This document shows positions 1 through 5,469 of a stretch of 6,161 nt of DNA, one piece after another. Below the pieces are notes generated by a model. That model did no database searches and was not told the DNA's origin. It worked only from the letters and a program-made list of their open reading frames with translations. The DNA is taken from positions 1-6,161 of the forward strand of contig JAPUJD010000202.1 in assembly GCA_027296385.1 (NCBI GenBank), in the 5' to 3' direction. This DNA is from Acidobacteriota bacterium. GTDB taxonomy: Bacteria > Acidobacteriota > Thermoanaerobaculia > Multivoradales > JAHEKO01. A program made the position numbers and the translations under genes. Numbering within the stretch: the first letter of the stretch is position 1; every line of letters begins with the position of its first letter.

Positions 1-490
1 ACGTCTCCCCCTGCCTTCAAGGGAAAGGGGCCGCCCCCCAGGTGGTGGGCACGGACATGTTGTTGTAGCTGGGCGCGGCCGCCCTAGGGTCCCTTGCCGG
101 GGGATGGGGGTGGCTTTGCCCGCAGCTTGCGCCTTGCCGCCCTACTCTTCCTCTTCGGCAGCCAAGCCCTCGCCAAGGCCCGCTCGATGAAGGAGCCGCA
201 GGGCGCGAACGGGGGTCAAACAGCAACGGAGCAGCAACGGAAGCCTGCACACTCGCTTCTATGGCTTGTGGATCTGAGGGCTAAAAAACCTCTAAGACGC
301 ACAAGATAAACAAGTTATAGCGATGAAGGATGAGTCTCAAACCGTCCAGCGGCTGACTGACTATCAGTCGCTCTGAGCTGCTCCTACCGGTTGGGTCCCT
401 CTGCCTCCCGGGAATCGGGCCCAGGGGGCGGGGCGCCGGCATGTGGTTCGCTCTGGACCGGTTGGCCCAATATCGTTTAGCCAGGTCGGC
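1..490. other. Noncoding or unassigned region at the left edge
   Basis: I find no gene here. Open frames on both strands are short, lack ribosome sites and have unconvincing composition. Contents worth recording are a GC-rich left part (1-215), an 11-bp tandem duplication (221-242, unit CAGCAACGGAG, 10 of 11 matches), a more AT-rich patch (281-320), and the inverted repeat at 348-372. No tRNA or recognisable structured RNA was seen, though I could not run a covariance search. Confidence 0.5.
348..372. repeat. Imperfect inverted repeat in the left noncoding region
   Basis: AGCGGCTGA (348-356) and TCAGTCGCT (364-372) pair over nine positions with one G-T wobble around a seven-base loop. An alternative perfect 6-bp pairing, GACTGA/TCAGTC (355-369), uses the same bases. 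It lies about 120 bases beyond the end of the lipoprotein gene and has no T-run on either strand, so it is only a weak candidate for a 3'-end structure of that transcript. Confidence 0.35.
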
Positions 491-1057
491 TCAGACATAG
501 GTCATGCCGGCGACGTCCACAACGCAGCGCAGCGAGTTGACCTGCTGAGGCGTCAGCGTCGCGATGAACCCGTTCGCCGTCGTCTCCGTCACGGTGAAGC
601 CGAGTCGCTGGGCCAGCTCCCGGGTCCGCTCGGCCGCATTCGTGCCTTCTGCGTACCGGACCTCGAACGCTTGTGCCGAAGTCGGCTGCGGTGGTGGCGA
701 GCCTTCCAGCGGCACCGGCGAGGCACAGGCTGACAGGACAGTGACCTTGCTCTCGCCACTTGCCGCTCCGACGAACGCCCTGATCGAGACGGTACCGTCG
801 CCGTACATGGCGGTAGCGAGGCCTGAGGCAGAAACGTCCACTACGTGCCGTGCCGCCGAGCGCCAGGTGATGCCCTCCGTGATCGTGATTCCGTCCGATC
901 CGATCACGGTCAGCTGAACCGACCCTCCTGCCGCTATCGCCGCGGTGCTGGGCGACACCTCGAGATCCCCGTTTGCCGGTGCAGTGGGAGAAAACGAGTC
1001 GCAGGCCCCGACTACCACCAGCGCGGCCAAACTCAGAACGATCGCGGTTGCTCGCAT
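491..1057 (-). CDS. Lipoprotein with Big2-like domain and C-terminal peptidase-inhibitor I9-like domain
   Basis: A 188-residue protein from ATG 1057 (strong AGGAGG, five-base spacing). Seen: MRATAIVLSLAALVVVGAC, a type II signal with lipobox VGAC and lipidated Cys19, followed by Asp20. Residues about 32-108 (LEVSPSTAAIAAGGSVQLTV, ITWRSAARHVVDVSASGLATA, GTVSIRAFVG, GESKVTV) follow the bacterial Ig-like Big2 pattern 'V-P-x-a-x-l-x-x-G-x-x-x-q-l-t ... W-x-S-x-x-x-x-V-a-V-s-x-x-G-x-v-t-a'. After a Pro-rich linker, residues about 130-188 (FEVRYAEGTNAAERTRELAQ, GFTVTETTANGFIATLTPQQ, VNSLRCVVDVAGMTYV) look like the subtilisin propeptide/inhibitor I9 fold, but the protein ends where the protease would begin. 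Cys111 and Cys178 could form a disulfide. Its 187-base separation from the thioredoxin, with a hairpin between, suggests an independent transcript. Confidence 0.82.
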   Translation of the reverse strand: MRATAIVLSLAALVVVGACDSFSPTAPANGDLEVSPSTAAIAAGGSVQLTVIGSDGITITEGITWRSAARHVVDVSASGLATAMYGDGTVSIRAFVGAASGESKVTVLSACASPVPLEGSPPPQPTSAQAFEVRYAEGTNAAERTRELAQRLGFTVTETTANGFIATLTPQQVNSLRCVVDVAGMTYV

Positions 1058-1081
1058 AGCTACCTCCTCGGCATCGCCGAG
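1058..1081 (-). promoter_or_regulatory. Shine-Dalgarno of the lipoprotein gene, abutted by a small hairpin
   Basis: The minus strand reads AGGAGGT (1068-1062), with five bases between AGGAGG and ATG 1057. This fixes the lipoprotein start at 1057 rather than the ATG at 1084. Directly upstream, CTCGGC-GAT-GCCGAG (1081-1067) is a perfect 6-bp inverted repeat with a three-base loop whose 3' arm takes the first two bases of the SD, so it could modestly affect ribosome access. Confidence 0.65.
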
Positions 1082-1135
1082 CATGATTCTATGACGAATT
1101 CCGACCGTAGGGGATGCAGGCCAAGGCGCCGGCCG

Positions 1136-1192
1136 CTATTCGAGCAGGGCCTGGAAGCGGCGGTGGTCGCGGAGGGGATCCAGGTTGCTGTC
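1136..1192 (-). pseudogene. Orphan C-terminal tail of a lost TPR/protein-kinase-type gene
   Basis: Between the thioredoxin and the lipoprotein, one minus-strand frame reads DSNLDPLRDHRRFQALLE followed by TAG. It is bounded upstream by an in-frame TAG at 1195-1193. This is very close to the 'DPDLDPLRDDPRFQALL' ending seen on many bacterial TPR-containing Ser/Thr kinases, cyclases and related proteins. No start codon, ribosome site or further matching sequence lies upstream, where only about 25 bases separate it from the hairpin at 1218-1248. I read it as the last 18 codons of a gene whose body was deleted. Chance similarity over 18 residues cannot be excluded. Confidence 0.5.
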
Positions 1193-1217
1193 CTAGGGAG
1201 GGCGTCGGCATCGGTTG

Positions 1218-1248
1218 CTAGTGTCCCGTGCTGCCCACGGGACACTAG
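1218..1248 (-). terminator. Perfect 13-bp hairpin containing the thioredoxin stop codon
   Basis: Arms CTAGTGTCCCGTG and CACGGGACACTAG are exact complements around a five-base loop (1231-1235). On the minus-strand transcript the first arm holds the TAG stop of the thioredoxin gene (1247-1245), and the second arm holds another in-frame TAG (1220-1218). No T-run follows (next bases CAACCG), so it is not a textbook intrinsic terminator. It could be a U-less terminator, a 3'-end mRNA stabiliser, or a palindromic repeat or insertion scar. Position at the end of the operon favours a 3'-end role. Confidence 0.45.
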
Positions 1249-1724
1249 GGAAAATAGGCCGCGACACGTTCGTAGAGATCGGCCATCTGACCCGCCTGGG
1301 TGAAGAGGATCTCTCCTTCGGCCGAGATCATCACGTAGCTGGGGAAAGCGAAGATCTCGAACTGGCCGAGGGTCTCCTCTGCGCCCATGAGCACCGTGTA
1401 ATCGAGCTCGTGCTCGGCGGCGGCCGCAGCCACGTCCTCGAGCTCGCCAGAGTAGAAGGCCATGCCGACGACGGTCAAGCGATCGCCGAAGTCGGCGTGG
1501 AGCTGGCGCAGCTTGGGGAAAGCGTGGATACAGGGGGCGCACCAGGTACCCCAGAAATCGAGCAGCACGGCCTTGCCGGCCAGGCTGCGGCCGGAGAAGG
1601 CCGTACCGTCGAGGTTGGTAGCGGTGAAGTCGAAGGGTGACGGCGCCTCGGCCGACAAGGGGAGCACCGCGCCGAGGGCGAGCGCGAGCAGCAGAAGGCA
1701 GACTGACTCCTGGCGGTGTTTCAT
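1245..1724 (-). CDS. TlpA/ResA-like exported thioredoxin-fold protein
   Basis: A 159-residue protein. Seen: basic start MKHRQ, hydrophobic core at about 8-22, and a likely signal peptidase I site after AEA (residues 25-27). The mature part has FTATNLDGTAFSGRSLAGKAVLLDFWGTWCAPC (redox pair Cys62/Cys65 in WCAPC, 61-65), LTVVGMAF (83-90) and the cis-proline loop FAFPSYVMIS (125-134). This is the AhpC-TSA/redoxin layout of TlpA and ResA, which reduce periplasmic protein disulfides, classically for cytochrome c maturation. The usual electron donor (CcdA/DsbD) is not in the window. It follows the CoA ligase by 34 bases and is probably the last gene of the operon. The SD is weak (AAAGAG directly before ATG). 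Its TAG stop lies inside the perfect hairpin at 1218-1248. Confidence 0.9.
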   Translation of the reverse strand: MKHRQESVCLLLLALALGAVLPLSAEAPSPFDFTATNLDGTAFSGRSLAGKAVLLDFWGTWCAPCIHAFPKLRQLHADFGDRLTVVGMAFYSGELEDVAAAAAEHELDYTVLMGAEETLGQFEIFAFPSYVMISAEGEILFTQAGQMADLYERVAAYFP

Positions 1725-1758
1725 CTCTTTGGGGTACGAGTCTCGCCGACGGCGGGTT

Positions 1759-3309
1759 CTACTCAGCCGCCGCCTGGCGCTTCAGTGCGCCGCGGTCGAC
1801 CTTGCCCAGATGTGTACGGGGGAGGTCCTCAACGATCAGCACCCGCCGCGGGTGCTTGTAGGCGTCGAGGTGGTCGAGGACGTGCTGCTTGAGAACGTTT
1901 TCCAGGCCCTCCTCGGCCGGCTCGACCGCGACGACGAAGGCGCAGGGCTTGGTCAGGCCGTCGGCGGTCTCGACGCCGACGACGGCGCATTCCTTGACCG
2001 CCGGATGGCGCATGAGGCAGCTCTCGACCTCCTGCGGTGCCAGCCACTTGCCGCCGACCTTGAGCATGTCGTCGCCCCGGCCGCAGTAGGTCACGTAGCC
2101 GTCGGCGTCACGCGAGATCAGGTCGCCGCCGACAAACCACTCTCCGCGGAAGGCCTCGTGGTTGCGCCGGCTGTCGCGCCAGTAGCCGATCGCCAGCGAG
2201 TCGCCCCGCACCCACATCTTTCCGGGCTCGCCCGGTGCGACCTCGTTGGCGTCGTCGTCGCGCACCTCGATCTCGAAGCCGTCGACGACCCGGCCGAGCG
2301 TGCCGGGCTTGACGTCGCCCGGTCGGTTGGTGACGAAGACATGCCACATCTCCGCGGTGCCGAGGCCGTCTAGAAGCTCGACGCCGAAGAGCTCCTGCCA
2401 GCGGTGATAAAGCGGCACCGGCAAGGCTTCGCCGGCCGAGGTGGCGAAGCGCAGGCAAGAGAGGTCACGCGTAGCGGCATCGGGATGAGAGACCATCTGG
2501 TTGATCATCGTCGGCACGTTGATCAGGATGCTCGGTCGGTGACGCTCGATGAGGTCGAAGAGCAGCTCAGCGGTCGGGTGCTCGGGGAAGAGCACGGTGC
2601 TGGCGCCGACCGCGAACGGGAAGAGCAGGTTGGAGCCCGTGGCATAGCCGAAGAAGAGCTTGGGTACCGAGAGCGTGACGTCGTCTGGCGAGTAGCCGAG
2701 CGTGTTCTTGGCGTAGAGCTCGGTGGTGTTGGCGAACGAGGTCTGGCTCTGGACGACGCCCTTCGGCAGACCGGTGGTGCCGCCGGAGAAGAGCCAGATG
2801 GCCGGGTCGTCCCGGTGTCGCGGCACGGTGTTGAAACGCTCGGACACCGCCCCGGCCAGCGCTTCGTAGCGCGGTTTGCTGCCGGAGTCCTCGCCGACCA
2901 CGAGCATGGCCGGGGTGCGGTCGACCTGGCTCCCGGCGAGCTCGAAGGTCTCCCGTGCGTCGGCTCCGACGATGGTCAAGCGCGGTGCGACGTAGTCGAA
3001 GAGCCGCGCCAGGTTCTCGGTCTCGAGTTGCGGATTGACCATCACGACGACGGCGCCGAGCTTCAAGGTGCCGAAGAAGGCGGCCACCCAGTCTGCCCCG
3101 TCCGGCAGGGCGATCATCACCCGCTCCTCGGGCCGGACGTCGAGACCGGCGAGCACGTTGGCGAAGCGGCAGGCGGCGGCGTCGACCTCGGCGTAGGTCA
3201 GCGTTTCCTCGCCGATCCGGAGGGCGACCCGGTCGCCCAGGCCCTCGTCGAGTCTGGCGGCGAGGAAGTAATCGGCGATGTTGAAGCGCTCCGGTGCCTG
3301 GAAGCTCAT
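1759..3309 (-). CDS. Benzoate-CoA ligase family acyl-CoA synthetase (AMP-forming)
   Basis: A 516-residue adenylate-forming enzyme: acid + ATP + CoA gives acyl-CoA + AMP + PPi, in the cytoplasm. Seen: FNIADYFL (9-16), P-loop FSGGTTGLPKG (174-184), KLFFGYATG (217-225), DGLGTAEMWHVF (314-325), GGDLISRDADGYVTYCGRGDDMLKVGGKW (394-422, ATP-ribose Asp and hinge region), and the adenylation lysine in THLGKVDR (Lys503). KLFF-x-Y and the His after GTAEMW match benzoate-CoA ligases, where these residues line the aryl pocket, so an aryl or short cyclic acid is a reasonable guess. P-loop and lysine motifs are slightly divergent (LGK rather than TGK). I chose ATG 3309 because homology to this family begins a few residues in. 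A TTG at 3345 would add 12 residues of no recognisable content. No strong SD is visible. Gaps are 58 bases upstream and 34 downstream. No other aromatic-degradation gene is present. Confidence 0.88.
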   Translation of the reverse strand: MSFQAPERFNIADYFLAARLDEGLGDRVALRIGEETLTYAEVDAAACRFANVLAGLDVRPEERVMIALPDGADWVAAFFGTLKLGAVVVMVNPQLETENLARLFDYVAPRLTIVGADARETFELAGSQVDRTPAMLVVGEDSGSKPRYEALAGAVSERFNTVPRHRDDPAIWLFSGGTTGLPKGVVQSQTSFANTTELYAKNTLGYSPDDVTLSVPKLFFGYATGSNLLFPFAVGASTVLFPEHPTAELLFDLIERHRPSILINVPTMINQMVSHPDAATRDLSCLRFATSAGEALPVPLYHRWQELFGVELLDGLGTAEMWHVFVTNRPGDVKPGTLGRVVDGFEIEVRDDDANEVAPGEPGKMWVRGDSLAIGYWRDSRRNHEAFRGEWFVGGDLISRDADGYVTYCGRGDDMLKVGGKWLAPQEVESCLMRHPAVKECAVVGVETADGLTKPCAFVVAVEPAEEGLENVLKQHVLDHLDAYKHPRRVLIVEDLPRTHLGKVDRGALKRQAAAE

Positions 3310-3367
3310 CAGTCGCAGCCTAGCGGACGGTCGATGGGCGGGCAAGAAGAAAGCTCGGTGTGCCTCG

Positions 3368-4420
3368 TCAGCCCTCGGGCAAGCGCTCTGTGGTGATGTC
3401 CGGCTGGACCCGCCCGTCGCCTATCGGTGAGCCGCTGAGACCCTCACCGGCGGCTCGTACCAGATCGACGACGATGCCGGGGTGGTCGGAGATCTCCGCC
3501 CGCACGCCGATCAGCGCTTCGACTTCGTTTGTTCGCAATGTCCAATCTGCCCGCTCGACGCGCCAAGGCGAGGCATCCCGGGGGAAGAGCACATGGTCGA
3601 TGCCGCCCTCGACCAGGTCGTAGAAGCCGAGGTCGAGAAACGCCTTGACGGCCGCGGACTCGTCGCCGGCGTTGAGATCACCGGCCACGATCGGAGCGTC
3701 GAGGTCGCCTACCCGGGCCGCCAAGGTCGCCGCCTGGGCGTTGGCGGTTGCGATCCTCCGGTTGTCGAGATGGGTACCGACGACACTCAGCAGCTCGCCA
3801 CCGAGGTCGAGGACGCAGACGAGTGCCACGCGCCGCTCGAAGAAGGGCTTGCGGGGCGTCAGCGGGATGCGTTCAGCCGACAGGATCGGGAAGCGGCTGA
3901 GGATCGCCTCTCCCTCCTCGAAGCCGATGCGCTCGAGCTTGCCGTTGGCGCGGGCGAAGGCGCTGTCCATGCCGAGGCGGTCGGCCAGCTGGGCGACGAA
4001 GTCGCCGTGGCGCCTCGTGTGCCAGGCTTCCTGCAGCACGACGATGTCTGGCTCCAGGGCTTCGAGCGCGGCGATCGAGCGCTCGGCCCGCAGCTGTTGA
4101 TTCGGAAAACTCGAATAGCCGTGGAGCACGTTGAAGTTGACAAGACGCAGCCTCTCGGGCGTCAGGGCGAGAGGCTCGGCGCGGTGAACGACCCGCAGGG
4201 CATCTCTCTCGAGCACCAGAATGTCGACGACAAACGCCCCTATCGCCGCGAGTGCGAGCACGCCCACCGTCACAGCGGCCCGACTCCCTACCCGGAGGCA
4301 GTTGACGGCGGTGGCTACCGCGACGGCGATCAGCGCCGCCAAGCCCAACTCCGAGGGTACCCAGGCCCAACCGAGCCCCCAGAGGAGAGCGGTCAAGAGC
4401 ACCGGAGCGGCGAGGCGCAC
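3368..4420 (-). CDS. Membrane-anchored endonuclease/exonuclease/phosphatase (EEP) family protein
   Basis: A 350-residue protein starting at GTG 4420, four bases after the membrane gene; no clear SD, so start rests on the tight spacing and on the N-terminal helix. Seen: three hydrophobic segments at about 4-22, 24-42 and 48-70, then the EEP core in order: LVNFNVLHGY (93-102), VVLQEAW (127-133, metal-ligand Glu), AILSRFPIL (172-180), GTHLDN (215-220, catalytic His), VAGDLNAG (245-252, Asp/Asn), GGIDHVLF (272-279) and EISDHPGIVVDL (309-320, the terminal Asp-His pair). All expected catalytic residues appear present. EEP enzymes are Mg-dependent hydrolases of phosphodiesters and phosphomonoesters (nucleases, sphingomyelinases, inositol phosphatases). 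An N-terminal three-helix anchor with an EEP domain is also the layout of VanJ-type undecaprenyl-pyrophosphate phosphatases, so an envelope lipid substrate is plausible. Residues after about 322 form a non-conserved tail. Confidence 0.85.
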   Translation of the reverse strand: MRLAAPVLLTALLWGLGWAWVPSELGLAALIAVAVATAVNCLRVGSRAAVTVGVLALAAIGAFVVDILVLERDALRVVHRAEPLALTPERLRLVNFNVLHGYSSFPNQQLRAERSIAALEALEPDIVVLQEAWHTRRHGDFVAQLADRLGMDSAFARANGKLERIGFEEGEAILSRFPILSAERIPLTPRKPFFERRVALVCVLDLGGELLSVVGTHLDNRRIATANAQAATLAARVGDLDAPIVAGDLNAGDESAAVKAFLDLGFYDLVEGGIDHVLFPRDASPWRVERADWTLRTNEVEALIGVRAEISDHPGIVVDLVRAAGEGLSGSPIGDGRVQPDITTERLPEG

Positions 4421-4424
4421 CGGC

Positions 4425-5240
4425 TCAGACTTCGACGCCGAAACGTCCCTTGAGGAGCAGGAAGAACGGTAGCGACAGCGCGACGAGGATCCAGCACCAC
4501 GTCGGCACGAAGAGGAAACTGCTCTTTTCCGGGTAGTCGACGGTGATCTTGGCCAGCGGACTGCCGGCGGGAAGCGGCGGCTCGGCGGGGTAGATCAGCT
4601 GGTCGAGAAAGCTCGCTCCGCGCAGAGGCGAACGCCGAGTGGCGTCGTCGGAAACGACCAGCGTCTTCGTATACTCACGGCCGTCGATCGTCAGCGCCAG
4701 CTCGTAGTCACCCTGAGTCTCGGCCGTCAAGCGCCAGATGATCTCGCGCTGCGCCGGAATCCAAAGCGCCGGGGTGTCGACATGGACTCCGGCCGGCGCA
4801 TCGAGCTCCACATCGGGCTTGCCGGTGTCACGGTCGGCGGCGAGCTCGGCCCGCAGCAGGGTCGTCTCGCCCGGCCGCAGCCCGTCGTACCCGTAGTGGA
4901 AGTGAAGATGCGCAAAGACCGGCAGCATGGGGATCGTCATCACCACCAGGGGCAAGAGCCAGGCGCCCATATATCCGGCGGTGAACCGCAGGACGTCGAA
5001 GAGGCCGCGGAAGGTCGCCCCCAGGCGGTCGTTGAAGAGCCGGATTTCGAACAGGCCGGCGTAGACCTTGCGCTTGAAGCGTTCGGCCAGGTCGAGATTG
5101 AACGTCCACTTGATGATCGGCAGGATGAGAAGCGTCACGAGCAACGCCCAGACCGCCAGCTCTACCCAATCGGGTAGAGGGGCCATCACTCCGAGCAGGG
5201 CATCGAAGCCCGTGCGCAAGAGGGCGTTGATCGTTTCCAT
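4425..5240 (-). CDS. Membrane protein of unknown function, three TM helices with periplasmic beta-rich domain
   Basis: A 271-residue protein I cannot assign to a named family. Seen: hydrophobic segments at about 25-44, 88-112 and 242-264. Between the first two is a 43-residue stretch rich in Lys/Arg (ERFKRKVYAGLFEIRLFNDR), which by the positive-inside rule is cytoplasmic. Residues 113-241 would then be periplasmic and contain LRPGE, VELDAPAGVHVDTPALWIPAQ and GDYELALTIDGREYTKTLVVS, an alternating beta pattern like an Ig-like sandwich. The C-terminus KGRFGVEV is short and cytoplasmic. Start ATG at 5240 has no good SD and sits 15 bases after the RHH stop, so translation is probably coupled. It ends 4 bases before the EEP gene. 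Placement between two phosphoester hydrolases suggests an envelope partner or scaffold, but this is inference only. Confidence 0.8.
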   Translation of the reverse strand: METINALLRTGFDALLGVMAPLPDWVELAVWALLVTLLILPIIKWTFNLDLAERFKRKVYAGLFEIRLFNDRLGATFRGLFDVLRFTAGYMGAWLLPLVVMTIPMLPVFAHLHFHYGYDGLRPGETTLLRAELAADRDTGKPDVELDAPAGVHVDTPALWIPAQREIIWRLTAETQGDYELALTIDGREYTKTLVVSDDATRRSPLRGASFLDQLIYPAEPPLPAGSPLAKITVDYPEKSSFLFVPTWCWILVALSLPFFLLLKGRFGVEV

Positions 5241-5255
5241 GAGCTTCGGTGGGCG

Positions 5256-5459
5256 TCAGGAGATGTAACCGAGCCCCTGTAGGCGCTTCTTGATCTCCTC
5301 CTCGGAGAGGGCTTCGCCGTCACCTTCGATCTTGGCCAGCTCCTTCTCGAGGGCGTGGGTGATGAACTCCGTGGCCGACGAGTAGCCGGCGATCGCCGAG
5401 ATACGTTTGACCTTCTCCATCAGCTCCTTGTCGAGCTTGATCCTGTCGCCTCCGAACAT
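5256..5459 (-). CDS. Small ribbon-helix-helix protein with C-terminal LGYI tail
   Basis: A 67-residue protein. Seen: a short basic beta strand RIKLD (residues 6-10), helix A KELMEKVKRISAIAGY (11-26), a turn, and helix B SSATEFITHALEKELAK (27-43), which is the MetJ/Arc/CopG ribbon-helix-helix pattern with the usual S-x-x-EF-x-x-xAL second helix. An acidic linker and EEEIKKRLQGLGYIS (53-67) follow. RHH proteins dimerise through the strand and commonly bind DNA operators, often as autoregulators or antitoxins. Here it lies 9 bases after the phosphodiesterase and 15 before the membrane gene, with no toxin-like partner. The last residues resemble the 'RLxxLGY' tail often found at the C-termini of sulfatase/AlkP-type enzymes, so it could instead be a protein-interaction partner of the upstream enzyme. 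Fold call fairly secure; role unknown. Confidence 0.78.
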   Translation of the reverse strand: MFGGDRIKLDKELMEKVKRISAIAGYSSATEFITHALEKELAKIEGDGEALSEEEIKKRLQGLGYIS

Positions 5460-5462
5460 AGT

Positions 5463-5469
5463 GCCTCCT
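5463..5469 (-). promoter_or_regulatory. Strong Shine-Dalgarno for the RHH gene, overlapping the upstream stop codon
   Basis: On the minus strand the junction reads TAAGGAGGCACTATG. The TAA at 5471-5469 is the phosphodiesterase stop, its last A begins AAGGAGG, and ATG follows after four bases (CACT). This is the best ribosome site in the operon part of the window and fixes the RHH start at 5459. The overlap suggests that ribosomes ending on the phosphodiesterase can reinitiate on the small gene, giving coupled and probably high expression. Confidence 0.75.

Noticed and set aside
276..292. Possible terminator GAGG...CCTC with a T-run on the minus strand
   Set aside because: Only a 4-bp stem, and the T-run lies in the loop instead of after the stem, so it cannot work as an intrinsic terminator.
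94..309. Plus-strand open frame with a signal-peptide-like start (RLAALLFLFGSQALA)
   Set aside because: Starts at TTG with no ribosome site, only 71 residues, the part after the hydrophobic stretch looks like random translation, and all real genes run the other way. Probably chance.
323..376. 17-codon plus-strand frame MKDESQTVQRLTDYQSL
   Set aside because: No ribosome site or promoter and no downstream plus-strand gene for it to lead.
1058..1084. Upstream ATG at 1084 for the lipoprotein
   Set aside because: It would put nine acidic/polar residues before the lipoprotein signal, and the AGGAGG site clearly serves ATG 1057.
1060..1542. Minus-strand 160-codon frame overlapping the thioredoxin out of frame
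   Set aside because: Arg/Gly-rich translation without motifs; it covers the real thioredoxin frame, the hairpin and the gene-tail remnant, so it is a shadow.
1462..2373. Long plus-strand open frames opposite the thioredoxin, CoA ligase and EEP genes (also 2404-3396 and 3482-4453)
   Set aside because: They are antisense mirrors of well-supported genes in GC-rich DNA; their translations have no recognisable motifs and skewed composition.
3310..3345. Upstream TTG start for the CoA ligase
   Set aside because: No Shine-Dalgarno, adds 12 residues (PAHRPSARLR...) unlike family members, and ATG 3309 fits the usual N-terminus.
4905..4980. Oxa1/YidC-like membrane insertase core in the unknown membrane protein
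   Set aside because: The PLVVMTIPMLPVF helix is superficially similar to YidC, but helix number, length and the large domain that follows do not match; kept only as a search suggestion.
5256..5459. RHH protein as the antitoxin of a toxin-antitoxin pair
   Set aside because: No RelE/ParE, PIN or other toxin-sized gene is adjacent; neighbours are a phosphodiesterase and a membrane protein.
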